Assembly (NCBI GenBank): GCA_035405645.1
Contig: DAONJL010000003.1
Span: 67,266 to 131,265 of the forward strand
From: DAONJL01 sp035405645 [NCBI: bacterium]
GTDB lineage: Bacteria; JAGOBX01; DAONJL01
DNA length: 64,000 bases
Reading direction: 5' to 3'
Positions 8,254-18,456 of the stretch are shown here, one piece after another. The notes beneath the pieces are model-generated. The model saw only the letters and a list, made by a program, of their open reading frames with translations, ran no database searches and had not been told where the DNA came from. A program made the translations under genes and the position numbers. Position 1 is the first letter of the stretch, and each line of letters opens with the position of its first letter.

Positions 8254-11200
8254 ATGTTTAAAATTTTAATTATATTATTTCTTATTCCAACTTCTATATT
8301 TGCGTTAATATATAAAACAATAACAATTGATGGAACAAATGATTTTGGTTCTAATGCAAATGAGAGAATGAGTCTGACATTAACAACATCTGCAACAGGA
8401 TATTTATGCTATGATGCAAACTATATTTACATAGGAATATCACATAGTGAAGCAGATTATGATAATATGGCAACCTGTATGTATTTTGATGTAAATAGAG
8501 GTGCAGAAGGTTCATTTAATAGTTATGCCTGGGGAGAATATATAAATAATCCTTTTAAAGCAGATACAGTTATAATCTGGAAAAATCTATCGGGAAGTGA
8601 TTATATTGAAGTTCGTTATTATTCTGGTGGTTCCTGGAATTTTCATAGTTCTGCAAATTCAACTTCATTAGGTTCTGATGTTCAATTTGCTATTGGTACA
8701 GATTTTCGGGAAGTAAAAGTATCAAGAAGTATATTAGGTAATCCGAATAAATTTTTATTTTCAATGATGACAGAGCAACAATGGGGTTCATATTGGCGTT
8801 ATTTTGGAACAACTGGCTGGACAGATGCAGGCAGAGCAGCAGGACAAAGTTTCACTTCTTATGTGCAGGTTAGTCTCTCACCAATTGTAATAAATGAAGT
8901 AAACTATTATAGTAATGCTGGCACACCATTAAGTTTATTATGGGATTGGGTGGAATTATATAATAGAACAAATTATACAATAAATTTAGCAAATTGGACA
9001 TTAGTTGACCAGGAAAGTAATACGAGTGCTATTTTGCCATCATATAATCTTGGTAGTGGTGGTTTTGTAGTAGTTCATTTTGATACTGGTCCATCTGGTC
9101 AGAGTGTTTATACTGATTCAATGAATATAGTTCATTTATACTGTTTTGATTCACAGAAAAATTTTTTTAATGCTAATAATCAATACGATGGTGCCCTTGG
9201 TTTTTATGATAGTTCGACAGTTAATGAGACAAATATTATTGATTTTGTTATGTGGACAAATAGTGGGTCATGGTCAACAACAGTAGATGATACAGCAATA
9301 AATGGCAATATTTGGACAGATAATGTTACTTTGAAAATAAATTCTTCTCGAATAAATAGAACATTTGGAAGAAGTACAAATGGTGTAGATTATGATGGAA
9401 CAACATCAAGTGAATGGGACACATCAGGGACATCAACTGAGGACACAATTTATACAATGGGTATCTCGAATTGTAGTAGTTTTTTTACAATATCAAATTG
9501 GAGCGGTGGATTTGTTGATATAAGCGGCAATACAATTACAACAATAAATTCAAATGAATATATATATATTAAATTAGCGACTTCTCAATCAAATCCAGCT
9601 TATGGAGCGAGTAGAATAGATAATGTTGGTTGTCTTCTCTATACAGAATCAGGTGAAAAAATTATAGTAAATTTAGTTGAAACTGGATTAGACTCAAAAA
9701 TATTTTCTAATAGAGTAAAATTAGATACAGGTATTGGAAGTTCAGCCAGGCAGATATTGAAAGTAAATGATAATGATACAATATATTTGTCTTTATATTG
9801 GCGCAATTCAAGTGTTTCGCCACTTGCTTCAATAACTGTTTTACCAGGTGTAAATTATGCACCGAATCCACCAACAAATCTCTCACCAACAAATGGACAA
9901 TCAATTGGCAATACATTAGCAGCCCCAACATTTTGCTGGACTTTCTCTGATACTAATATTTCTGATACACAGGCATATTATGAAATTCAAATTGATTCAA
10001 ATGGAACATTTACAACATTTGATTGGCAGAGTGGAAAAGTATCAGGTAATGGAGCAGAGACCACACCATCATTGACATTAAAATTATGGACAAAATATTA
10101 TTGGCGAGTTCGAACCTGGGATAATAATGGCGAAACTGGTGCCTGGGCAACAGATACTTTTTATACAAATCGTGTCTTAATAAATTCTGATACATCAGAT
10201 TGGTATGGTGCAAATTGTGCAGATACAGACAGTACTTCTGGCTATCCATCAATTTCCACACAGAGTGGGACAAAGACAGTAGGTGGTAAATTATTCTGGC
10301 AGGATAAATACTCAACAGATGGTAGTGGCACAAATTCTGATGTAAGCACCAAAGGCGATTATGTAGGTAATTCGTGTGCAAAATTTGATTTAAAAACATT
10401 TTCAATGGCTTGTGATTATAATAATATGTATTTTTTAGTAGAATTTAAAGAGTTGGATGATGGTGTACCTGTATTAGTGCAAATTGCTATTGATACAGGT
10501 TCTGGTGGCAATACAGTATGGAAAGGTGATGCATCTAATCCAGGTAGAGATATGCAGGTTTCTGATTTTGTGAGATGGGAAAACTTAATAAGATTTTATA
10601 ATGGTGGTGGAGCAGGCACTGACCAGGTTATTGTAACTGATGTTGCCTGGAATGATACAAATATAACAAGTTCAGCAACATATTCAGAACATATTGTAAA
10701 TGGCTTTTTTGAAATTGCAGTTCCTTTTACTTATTTAGGCGGAAGAAATGCATATCTTGGCGAAACAATAAATATTTCAGTTGCAGTATTTAAAAGTAAT
10801 TATGATATACCATTATTATATCATACAGATAATGGAAATAATTGTCCACAAGCAGTAGATTGTATATCAGCAAAACCATATACATATAATGGCACATTAG
10901 ACCCTGATTTGCACGAATTATCAGCAACAACAGATACGACAGTAAATACATATTTACAAATAAATATTGATGGTGAAGGTAATTTACCGGGCAATATAAA
11001 AAGTTTAAATATGATTGCAGGCAAAACAATTGATGGCACAATAAATGAATGGACAACCAACGAGCAAATGGAAGCAGATGATAATGATACTCTATATATT
11101 GCCTGGGATGATTTATATTTATTCTTTTCAGTTAATGGTTTAGATTTATCAACTTATGACATATTTTTTGGCTTTGATTTGACACCAGGTATTGGCGTGG

Positions 11201-14200
11201 AAAGTGGTCCATATAAAGGACCAATATTCCATCCGTTATTTAGACCAGAAGTAGTAATTCAGATGAAGGAACAAAATAATTATGTAGTTTATAAAGATGA
11301 AAACAGTGATAGTGTCTGGGATGCACCAGTAAGTTATACAAATTCATCAGCAGGTTGGGCTGGTGTATCTAATACAAATGGTTTTGAATTACAGGTTCCG
11401 CGTTCTGTTATTCCTTTATCAGATAATCAACCATTTGGCTTAATAGTATATACAACAAGTGGTAAAAATATCTATACATCATATCCAATCTCAAATCCCA
11501 CAGGGACAGACAGTTCAACTGTTACTTTATTAGGCGTTTATTATTATTCAGGTTCGACAAGTAATATATATCCAAATTCAGCAGTTGATACGAGTTTACC
11601 AGTAGTTTCGATAACAAAAATACCTGACACACCAGTTTATTCATTAGCAGGCGAGACAGCGTATTATAATCAGACTTTACTTAGCGATAGTTTTCCAGTA
11701 ATTTATACTGTGACAGATAACAAAGATTATGTTCGGGGTTGGACAACTTATTTTTGGAATTCCACAGTAAATGCAGATGATGCATCTGGCACTGATTCAT
11801 TAAATAATTTAAGTTTTACAATAACGAGTGTAAATGATTCAGCCAATGCAAATATAATTTTGACAGTAACAGCAAGAGATACTTATGGGAATTTTGGTTC
11901 AGATACAAAATATATTGTATTTGCCGATACAACAGTATCAGTAAATTATGGAGTGTATAATGCAGCAACTGATAAATTAAAAATAGTATTTAATGATTAT
12001 GTAAAATATAATGCAATAACATTATCAAAAATAAAAATAGATAACAATAATGATGGAGTAGCAGATTTAACATTGGGTGTTGGTGAGTCGATAGATAATA
12101 CCTCAAATAGCACAACAATAATTATATCATTATCTTCAACAAATGCAGCAACAATAGAAGGCTGGTCATATTCAAAATGGCAGGAAATGGATTTAATGAT
12201 GGATGCAAGTGCAGTATATAATTTAGCAGGCACAGGAAATACAGCATTTAATTATTCTGCTGATAAAAAATGTGGTATAGTAAATAATACATTGGTATTA
12301 AATGAAATATGTTATGACCCCCCAGGAACAGAAACAAATGATGAATGGGTCGAAATTTATAATCCATTATCAGTTTCTGTTAAAATCGATGGTTATAGAA
12401 TAAAATCAATATATGATAATAGTCCAAACTGGTTAATACCAAATGGGAATTTTAGTATTTTACCAGGTAAATCAGTAGTATTAGCAGCAGATGCCACCAG
12501 CTTTTTAACTGTATATGGTTATCCGCCAAATTTTGCTGCAACAGGCGGTGGAGCAGATACAGACCTGGGAGCAATTGGTGATGGTTTATCAAATACTTAT
12601 GATACAATTGTTTTATTAAATTCTGATGGTGATACAATTGATTTTGTAAGATGGTATTCAGGTCAAACCTCAAAACAATATTATGCACCAGATATGACAA
12701 ACCAATCCATACGGAGAAAAACGAATGGTGATGAAAGTGATGAATTAAGAGAATGGTTAGTATCAGAAGATTTAACAGAACGACTTGATTTAACCTGGGA
12801 AGGTTCTGGCGGTGTTGGTAATCCTGATACTTCTGGTTTATCAATTGATACATCAGCATTTGGTTTTATAGTTATAAATGAAATAAATTATAATGATTAT
12901 AATTTTAATAATCAGGATGCTGATGAATTTGTGGAAATCTATAATAAATCAGATACATTAACATTTAACTTAAAAAATTATTTATTAACAGATTATGATG
13001 GTGATGAATATACATTTCCAGAAATATCATTGCCCCCGCAATGTTTTTTAGTTGTTCATTTTGGAAGTGGAGTAACAGATAGTGATTTTTCTGATTCTGT
13101 TGGTCATTTATATGCTGAAACTATTGATATTTTTACTTCATCTGATGAATGTGGGTTATATTTATCAACTGGTAAATCATCATCAACAATAATAGATTTT
13201 GTTGCGTGGAGCACATCTGGCACAATATCTGATGCTTCGGCTGATAATGATGCTGTTGCTGCTGGTATCTGGACTGATAATGCTTGTTATAATAATTATT
13301 CTACAAATACAGGAAAATCGTTATTTAGAAAATATGATGGTTATGATAATAATTTAACAAGTGATTGGACAGAATTAAGTAGGAGTGGTTGTGTAAGTGA
13401 ATATAATTATAGCGAAGGAACATCAAATGGTTCAAACTGGACTGATACTATTCCTGCAGCACCTTATACTTTAACAATAGTATCATCAACTAATAATCCG
13501 ACTGGTGAAACAGCAGCAGTTGGCGATACTTTCTTAATTCGTGTTACTGCTACTGATAAAGATTCTACAAAACGAAATTCATTAAATGTAAAGGTATATT
13601 CTTCTGTTTCTGATACTGTGGGAATTTATGTAACTTTAATAGAAACTGGCTTAAATAACGGAATATACGAACGATTAGTCTGGATAAAATCAGTAACAAA
13701 TGATGGAATGTTCTGGATAGCAGCAAGTAATGGTGAAACAATTGGTGTTTATTTATTACAGGATCCAACAAAAAGCGATGTAATCTCATTAATTATAACA
13801 GGAATAGGTTTAAATGCAGTTGTTATAAATGAAATAGCAATTAGTTCGACAGCAACAGAAGAATTTATTGAATTATACAATACATCAGGTGATACAGTTA
13901 CTATTGGTGGATGTTATTTAAAAGATAATAATAATGAATATCAGATACCAATTGGGACAACAATTGGACCTTATGGTTTTTATGCTGTTTCGAAAGATGT
14001 ATCAGGTATTGATATTACAACTTCACTTGAATCAATCAAATTTTTATATACTGATAATTCCACGCTTTTAGATGTAAAAAATTTGACATTATCAAATGAA
14101 GCAAGTGGGGCATACTGGGTACGAATACCGGATGGTGCTTCTTCTTCGGAAGAAAAAGACCCTGCTAATTTGAATACTGATACAGGACCGACAAAAGGCT

Positions 14201-17154
14201 ATACAAATTACGGTTTGCCATTAGGTTCATTTACTATTTTAACTGATACAAATTATTTTCTTGCAAGTAGAAATAATAATTTAACATTACAAATAATTGC
14301 ATATAATACAGCCGGTGATACATTAAGAAATTTTCACGATACAACAAATATGAGTATTTCAATTAGTTATGGTTATATAAATAATTTTGATACCGAATTT
14401 TATTTAGGTATAATGAATGATAGTTTTATAGTTAATTCAGCTGGAACAGTATCAATAACAATAGCATATAATACAATAACAAATAGTGCAACAGTTAATG
14501 TAATTGGTTTAACGCCAGATATTAAAATTACATTACCGACAAATAATCACGATACAAATAATCAAACAATAATAATAAATGGAACAACAAATAACTCATT
14601 TGTCGGTGATTCAATTTTTGTTTTTGTAAATTCAAATTTAGTTAATACAATACCAGTAACTGCTTATGATAGTAGTTGGATTTCATCAATTACATTAACC
14701 GGCTATGGTGATAGTGTCTGGGTAAAATATTATAGGACAGGCGATGGCGCGGTTGATTATGATACAATAACAATAAATTATTTTCCAGCACCAATTATAG
14801 AAATTTGCACACCAACTTATACAAGTTATGATACATTAACACAAATAATCTGGATAAGTGGCACGACATTAAATACAAGAAGTGGTGATAGTTTAATTAT
14901 TTATACAAATACAAGTCAAAATACAACAGTTATATTAACAACAGTGAATGAAAGTTGGACAGGCACAGCAAAATTAAGTGGTATCGGCGATAGTGTATGG
15001 GTAAAATTGACTGACCAATGGGGCAGAACAGCGTATGATACGATAACAGTGAATTTTTTTGACACACCAACAATTAAAATAAAATTACCAGCAATTTTAA
15101 CACACGATACTTATATTCAGATAATATCAGTAAGTGGCACGACATTAAATACAAGAAGTGGTGATACTGTTGTTGTTTATACTGATTCAATAACTAATAC
15201 AACTACAATACTTACAGCATTAAATGATAATTGGTCAGGTACAGCAGTTTTAAATGGGACGGGAAATAAAGTTTGGGTAAAATTGACTGACCAATGGGGC
15301 AGGACAGCGTATGATACGATAACAGTGAATTATTATGGACCGCCGAGCATAGAAATAATAGCACCGACAGATAGGCATAATACAACGACACAGATAATAA
15401 CAATAAATGGAACGACATATAATAGCCGATCAGGAGATACAATACAAATATTTAGAGGAAGTGTATTAAATAGTGTAGTAACAATAACAAGTGATAGCGG
15501 TAGTTTTAGCGGGACAGTAGTATTAGCAGGAGTAGGTGATAGTGTATGGGTAAAATTGAATGGATTCAGTGGTGCGGCTTATGATACAATAACAGTAAAT
15601 TATTATGGGACACCAATAATAGAGATAACAAATCCGACATATACCAGTCACGATACATATATACAGATAATCTGGATAAGTGGCACGACATATAATAGTC
15701 GTAGTGGCGATACAATACAAATATATAATCGGACGACATTAAATACAACAGTAGTATTAACGAGTGATAGCGGAAGTTTTAGTGGGACAGTAGCATTGGT
15801 AAGTGTAGGCGATAGTGTATGGGTAAGATTAAATGACCAGTTTGGCAGGACAGCGTATGATACGATAACAGTGAATTATTATGGACCGCCGAGCATAGAA
15901 ATAATAGCACCGACAGATAGGCATAATACAACGACACAGATAATAACAATAAATGGAACGACATATAATAGCCGATCAGGAGATACAATACAAATATTTA
16001 GAGGAAGTGTATTAAATAGTGTAGTAACAATAACAAGTGATAGCGGTAGTTTTAGCGGGACAGTAGTATTAGCAGGAGTAGGTGATAGTGTATGGGTAAA
16101 ATTGAATGGATTCAGTGGTGCGGCTTATGATACAATAACAGTAAATTATGGTGGCGCACCGTCTTGCACTATTATTATACCTGTTGCTGGTGAAACATAT
16201 AGTCAAAATGTAAGTTGCACCTTTGTTATTAGTTCATTAGTTAATCAATACTGCACAGCAACAATAATGCAATATTCAAAAGATGGTGGAACAAGTTGGA
16301 TTAATGCAACAATATTAAGTGGTGATACAGCAAATTTATTAGCAGATAATAATGGTGAAACATATTCATTTATCTGGGCATCGGCAACTGATTTGCCAGA
16401 TACAATGATAAGCACAGTAAGATTTCGGCTTTATTTATCAACAGGTTTGTATATATCAGCAGATACGACAAATAATTTCTGGATAGATAATTTAGGTCCA
16501 GATACACCAACAGGTTTAATAGCAATAGCAGATTTAGCACTACCAGATACAGGTGTAGTATTACAATGGACAGCAGTATCAGGAGCAGTAGGCTATAATA
16601 TATACAGAGATACAACAGGTGCAGGAAATTGGATCAAAATAAATACAACAGTTGTTAGTTCCGCAACATATTTTGATACACAGGTAATACAGGGCGAAAC
16701 ATATTTTTATTCAATAACTTCATTAGATTTATATAGCAATGAAAGTGGCAAATCCGATAGTGCGACTGCGCCAAATATAACAGCAGAAAAAACAATAGAT
16801 ACAATAACAGTAAATAATAATCCAGTAACAACAGCCCAGCCAGGTGCAACAATAATTTATCATATTAGTTTTACAAATAATGGATTTGGACCTGCTTATA
16901 ATCTAACAATTATTGATACAATAATAAATACAGTAGTTGATTATCGTCTTAATAGTGCAGATACAGTATCAAGTTATGGTTATACTGCTACCATCACATA
17001 TAGTAATAACAATGGCAGTAGTTGGACATATACACCATCAGGCACAAAAGTTGACCCAAATGTAACAAATATAAAATGGGTAATAACCGAACCAATCTAT
17101 CCAAAAGTAAGTGGTATAAATGGTAAGGTAAAATTTGGAGTAGTAGTAAAATGA
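8254..17154 (+). CDS. Giant secreted protein with lamin-tail domains, CBM9/DOMON-like domains, tandem Ig-like repeats, FN3 and DUF11-like end
   Basis: 2966 residues with a signal peptide (MFKILIILFLIPTSIFA). Order seen: a CBM9-like N-terminal module (CYDANYIYIGISH, about 20-200); lamin-tail domain 1 (IVINEVNYY, from about 209); an FN3-like module (535-640); two CBM9/DOMON-like modules (about 645-890 and 910-1090); lamin-tail domains 2, 3 and 4 (LNEICYDPP about 1350, VINEINYN about 1540, VINEIAISS about 1856); six Ig-like repeats of about 91 residues (about 2088-2635); an Ig-like linker; an FN3 (about 2750-2850); and a DUF11-like C terminus ending KFGVVVK. No FlgD-like sorting domain is present, unlike the gene two places downstream. 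Lamin-tail domains in bacteria occur in secreted or membrane-linked proteins. Likely an adhesin or surface-layer component. The next gene overlaps the stop by ATGA. Confidence 0.82.
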   Translation: MFKILIILFLIPTSIFALIYKTITIDGTNDFGSNANERMSLTLTTSATGYLCYDANYIYIGISHSEADYDNMATCMYFDVNRGAEGSFNSYAWGEYINNPFKADTVIIWKNLSGSDYIEVRYYSGGSWNFHSSANSTSLGSDVQFAIGTDFREVKVSRSILGNPNKFLFSMMTEQQWGSYWRYFGTTGWTDAGRAAGQSFTSYVQVSLSPIVINEVNYYSNAGTPLSLLWDWVELYNRTNYTINLANWTLVDQESNTSAILPSYNLGSGGFVVVHFDTGPSGQSVYTDSMNIVHLYCFDSQKNFFNANNQYDGALGFYDSSTVNETNIIDFVMWTNSGSWSTTVDDTAINGNIWTDNVTLKINSSRINRTFGRSTNGVDYDGTTSSEWDTSGTSTEDTIYTMGISNCSSFFTISNWSGGFVDISGNTITTINSNEYIYIKLATSQSNPAYGASRIDNVGCLLYTESGEKIIVNLVETGLDSKIFSNRVKLDTGIGSSARQILKVNDNDTIYLSLYWRNSSVSPLASITVLPGVNYAPNPPTNLSPTNGQSIGNTLAAPTFCWTFSDTNISDTQAYYEIQIDSNGTFTTFDWQSGKVSGNGAETTPSLTLKLWTKYYWRVRTWDNNGETGAWATDTFYTNRVLINSDTSDWYGANCADTDSTSGYPSISTQSGTKTVGGKLFWQDKYSTDGSGTNSDVSTKGDYVGNSCAKFDLKTFSMACDYNNMYFLVEFKELDDGVPVLVQIAIDTGSGGNTVWKGDASNPGRDMQVSDFVRWENLIRFYNGGGAGTDQVIVTDVAWNDTNITSSATYSEHIVNGFFEIAVPFTYLGGRNAYLGETINISVAVFKSNYDIPLLYHTDNGNNCPQAVDCISAKPYTYNGTLDPDLHELSATTDTTVNTYLQINIDGEGNLPGNIKSLNMIAGKTIDGTINEWTTNEQMEADDNDTLYIAWDDLYLFFSVNGLDLSTYDIFFGFDLTPGIGVESGPYKGPIFHPLFRPEVVIQMKEQNNYVVYKDENSDSVWDAPVSYTNSSAGWAGVSNTNGFELQVPRSVIPLSDNQPFGLIVYTTSGKNIYTSYPISNPTGTDSSTVTLLGVYYYSGSTSNIYPNSAVDTSLPVVSITKIPDTPVYSLAGETAYYNQTLLSDSFPVIYTVTDNKDYVRGWTTYFWNSTVNADDASGTDSLNNLSFTITSVNDSANANIILTVTARDTYGNFGSDTKYIVFADTTVSVNYGVYNAATDKLKIVFNDYVKYNAITLSKIKIDNNNDGVADLTLGVGESIDNTSNSTTIIISLSSTNAATIEGWSYSKWQEMDLMMDASAVYNLAGTGNTAFNYSADKKCGIVNNTLVLNEICYDPPGTETNDEWVEIYNPLSVSVKIDGYRIKSIYDNSPNWLIPNGNFSILPGKSVVLAADATSFLTVYGYPPNFAATGGGADTDLGAIGDGLSNTYDTIVLLNSDGDTIDFVRWYSGQTSKQYYAPDMTNQSIRRKTNGDESDELREWLVSEDLTERLDLTWEGSGGVGNPDTSGLSIDTSAFGFIVINEINYNDYNFNNQDADEFVEIYNKSDTLTFNLKNYLLTDYDGDEYTFPEISLPPQCFLVVHFGSGVTDSDFSDSVGHLYAETIDIFTSSDECGLYLSTGKSSSTIIDFVAWSTSGTISDASADNDAVAAGIWTDNACYNNYSTNTGKSLFRKYDGYDNNLTSDWTELSRSGCVSEYNYSEGTSNGSNWTDTIPAAPYTLTIVSSTNNPTGETAAVGDTFLIRVTATDKDSTKRNSLNVKVYSSVSDTVGIYVTLIETGLNNGIYERLVWIKSVTNDGMFWIAASNGETIGVYLLQDPTKSDVISLIITGIGLNAVVINEIAISSTATEEFIELYNTSGDTVTIGGCYLKDNNNEYQIPIGTTIGPYGFYAVSKDVSGIDITTSLESIKFLYTDNSTLLDVKNLTLSNEASGAYWVRIPDGASSSEEKDPANLNTDTGPTKGYTNYGLPLGSFTILTDTNYFLASRNNNLTLQIIAYNTAGDTLRNFHDTTNMSISISYGYINNFDTEFYLGIMNDSFIVNSAGTVSITIAYNTITNSATVNVIGLTPDIKITLPTNNHDTNNQTIIINGTTNNSFVGDSIFVFVNSNLVNTIPVTAYDSSWISSITLTGYGDSVWVKYYRTGDGAVDYDTITINYFPAPIIEICTPTYTSYDTLTQIIWISGTTLNTRSGDSLIIYTNTSQNTTVILTTVNESWTGTAKLSGIGDSVWVKLTDQWGRTAYDTITVNFFDTPTIKIKLPAILTHDTYIQIISVSGTTLNTRSGDTVVVYTDSITNTTTILTALNDNWSGTAVLNGTGNKVWVKLTDQWGRTAYDTITVNYYGPPSIEIIAPTDRHNTTTQIITINGTTYNSRSGDTIQIFRGSVLNSVVTITSDSGSFSGTVVLAGVGDSVWVKLNGFSGAAYDTITVNYYGTPIIEITNPTYTSHDTYIQIIWISGTTYNSRSGDTIQIYNRTTLNTTVVLTSDSGSFSGTVALVSVGDSVWVRLNDQFGRTAYDTITVNYYGPPSIEIIAPTDRHNTTTQIITINGTTYNSRSGDTIQIFRGSVLNSVVTITSDSGSFSGTVVLAGVGDSVWVKLNGFSGAAYDTITVNYGGAPSCTIIIPVAGETYSQNVSCTFVISSLVNQYCTATIMQYSKDGGTSWINATILSGDTANLLADNNGETYSFIWASATDLPDTMISTVRFRLYLSTGLYISADTTNNFWIDNLGPDTPTGLIAIADLALPDTGVVLQWTAVSGAVGYNIYRDTTGAGNWIKINTTVVSSATYFDTQVIQGETYFYSITSLDLYSNESGKSDSATAPNITAEKTIDTITVNNNPVTTAQPGATIIYHISFTNNGFGPAYNLTIIDTIINTVVDYRLNSADTVSSYGYTATITYSNNNGSSWTYTPSGTKVDPNVTNIKWVITEPIYPKVSGINGKVKFGVVVK
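15298..15603 (+). repeat. 306-bp direct duplication, copy A
   Basis: Base-for-base the same as 15844-16149 in my line-by-line comparison, with an offset of 546 bases. It covers one whole Ig-like repeat plus the end of the preceding one. The repeat between the two copies is diverged. Confidence 0.9.
15844..16149 (+). repeat. 306-bp direct duplication, copy B
   Basis: Second copy of 15298-15603. Identity stops right after GTAAATTAT, where copy A continues TATGGG and copy B GGTGGC. Confidence 0.9.
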
Positions 17155-18287
17155 GATATTATTTATTTGGATTTATTTTTATTGTTATATTAGTAAATGT
17201 TGGATATAGTGCGATAGGAATAAATTTAGGTGAAGTCTCAAAAGATATAACACCAACACAAGGAATAGATATAAATTTAGCAAAAATAATCGAATACAAA
17301 GTAGAAGAAATAGGCGATACTTATGCAATAATAACATATAAAACAGATACTAATACATATTCAAAAATAGAATATGGGTTGACAAAATATAATTATTCAG
17401 AGCAAATGATGGAAATAAAAAATAAAAGAGAGCATAAATTTATCTTACGAAATTTAAAGCCAGGAAAAACATATTATTTTAAGATAAGTGGACAGATGCC
17501 AATTTATGATGCATTTACAACAACAGGATTATTAGAATTAGAAATAGAGCAATTAGGTATAACAGAAATAAAAGATGATAAAGCAGTATTATTTTTCAGG
17601 ACAAATTTACCAGTAAAAGGAAAGGTTCAATATTATGAAGATAAGACAGATACATTAATGCAAATTGAATGGTTTGATTATGTATATGGTAGCAGGATAG
17701 AAATAAAAGAATTAAAAGGCGGAAAATTTTATAATTATAAATTTGAGTGTGAAGATACTTATGGAAGAAGAGTGAGTTCAGAATGGGAGAAATTTTTGAC
17801 TAAGGAAAAAAATCTGGCATTAAATAAACCAGTATATGGCACATTTACAGGTTATTATAATGATATGGTTGGAGATAGGACAGAGCAAGGTATGCTTGCA
17901 CGAATAGTTGATGAAAGCACAAATTATTTTAAAGGTATAGCACAATCAAATAATTTATCAGACACAGACCAATGGGTTATAATTGATTTAGAAGAAGTTC
18001 AGCCAATTCGTTTAATAGTAGTATATTGGCGTAGATTAGCAGTTCCAACATCATATAGAGTGGAAATAAGTGAAGATAAGGGAAATTGGTATGTGTTAAA
18101 AGATAATTTTGATGCAAGTACTGGATTTTTAAAGGAGTCCCAAACAGGTGACCAGATGTTTGTAAATTTTTTTTCGTGTAGAGGCAAGCAATGCCGTTAT
18201 ATACGAATATATGTTTATAAAGATGCATATTGGGTAAAACATTATGATTGGAATTTTGTGCAATTAAATGAGGTAATGGTTTATTAA
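17151..18287 (+). CDS. Secreted FN3-like/F5-8 type C (discoidin) protein
   Basis: 378 residues. Residues 1-20 form a signal peptide. Two FN3-like domains of the purple-acid-phosphatase N-terminal type follow (ATITYKTDT-like strand, SKIEYGLTKYNYS, LKPGKTYYFKISG; then FFRTNLPVKGKVQYYE). Residues about 222-378 form an F5/8 type C (discoidin) domain: it starts NLALNKPVYG, contains DQWVIIDLEEVQPIRLIVVYW and YRVEISEDKGNWYVL, and ends with RYIRIYVYKD and a WNFVQLNEVMVY strand. Such domains bind glycans or lipid surfaces. The start codon overlaps the giant gene's stop (ATGA), so translation is coupled. Inferred to act with that protein at the cell surface. Confidence 0.82.
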   Translation: MRYYLFGFIFIVILVNVGYSAIGINLGEVSKDITPTQGIDINLAKIIEYKVEEIGDTYAIITYKTDTNTYSKIEYGLTKYNYSEQMMEIKNKREHKFILRNLKPGKTYYFKISGQMPIYDAFTTTGLLELEIEQLGITEIKDDKAVLFFRTNLPVKGKVQYYEDKTDTLMQIEWFDYVYGSRIEIKELKGGKFYNYKFECEDTYGRRVSSEWEKFLTKEKNLALNKPVYGTFTGYYNDMVGDRTEQGMLARIVDESTNYFKGIAQSNNLSDTDQWVIIDLEEVQPIRLIVVYWRRLAVPTSYRVEISEDKGNWYVLKDNFDASTGFLKESQTGDQMFVNFFSCRGKQCRYIRIYVYKDAYWVKHYDWNFVQLNEVMVY

Positions 18288-18326
18288 AAAAAAAGAATGA
18301 AAGATTGGCGATTATTTATTTTATAT

Positions 18327-18352
18327 AAATTAACGGTCAGATGACCGAATTT
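18327..18352 (+). promoter_or_regulatory. Hairpin in leader of surface-protein gene
   Basis: CGGTC (18334-18338) pairs with GACCG (18343-18347) over an AGAT loop. The stem continues, past an AA bulge, with AAATT (18327-18331) and AATTT (18348-18352). It lies 8 bases before a perfect AGGAGGTGAT ribosome site. There is no T-run, so it does not look like a terminator. Confidence 0.5.
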
Positions 18353-18376
18353 AATAAAGTAGGAGGTGATTAAATT

Positions 18377-18424
18377 ATGAATGTTCAGGAATTAAAAAAA
18401 TTATTAAAAATAAGACGATTTTAA
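18377..18424 (+). CDS. 15-codon mini-ORF with perfect Shine-Dalgarno (possible leader peptide)
   Basis: AGGAGGTGAT at 18361-18370 matches the 16S anti-Shine-Dalgarno over ten bases and sits about 8 bases before ATG. The peptide is MNVQELKKLLKIRRF, then TAA. The main surface-protein gene starts 32 bases after the stop with its own AAAGGAGG. A comparable mini-ORF precedes the porin-like gene at 28286. Whether it is translated is unknown; the ribosome site is much better than most in this window. Confidence 0.45.
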   Translation: MNVQELKKLLKIRRF

Positions 18425-18456
18425 TTTTAAGAAAAAGTAAAAAGGAGGAAACAAAT

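Larger units (their letters stand above)
14515..16160 (+). repeat. Six tandem Ig-like repeats of about 91 codons
   Basis: Each unit starts with an IEI-x-x-P strand, has a central SGTT or NGTT followed by RSGDTIQI-like sequence, then GDSVWVKL, and ends AYDTITVNYYG. Units 4 and 6 are identical at DNA level. Diverged units of the same family occur in the gene at 19524-23795. Confidence 0.9.
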
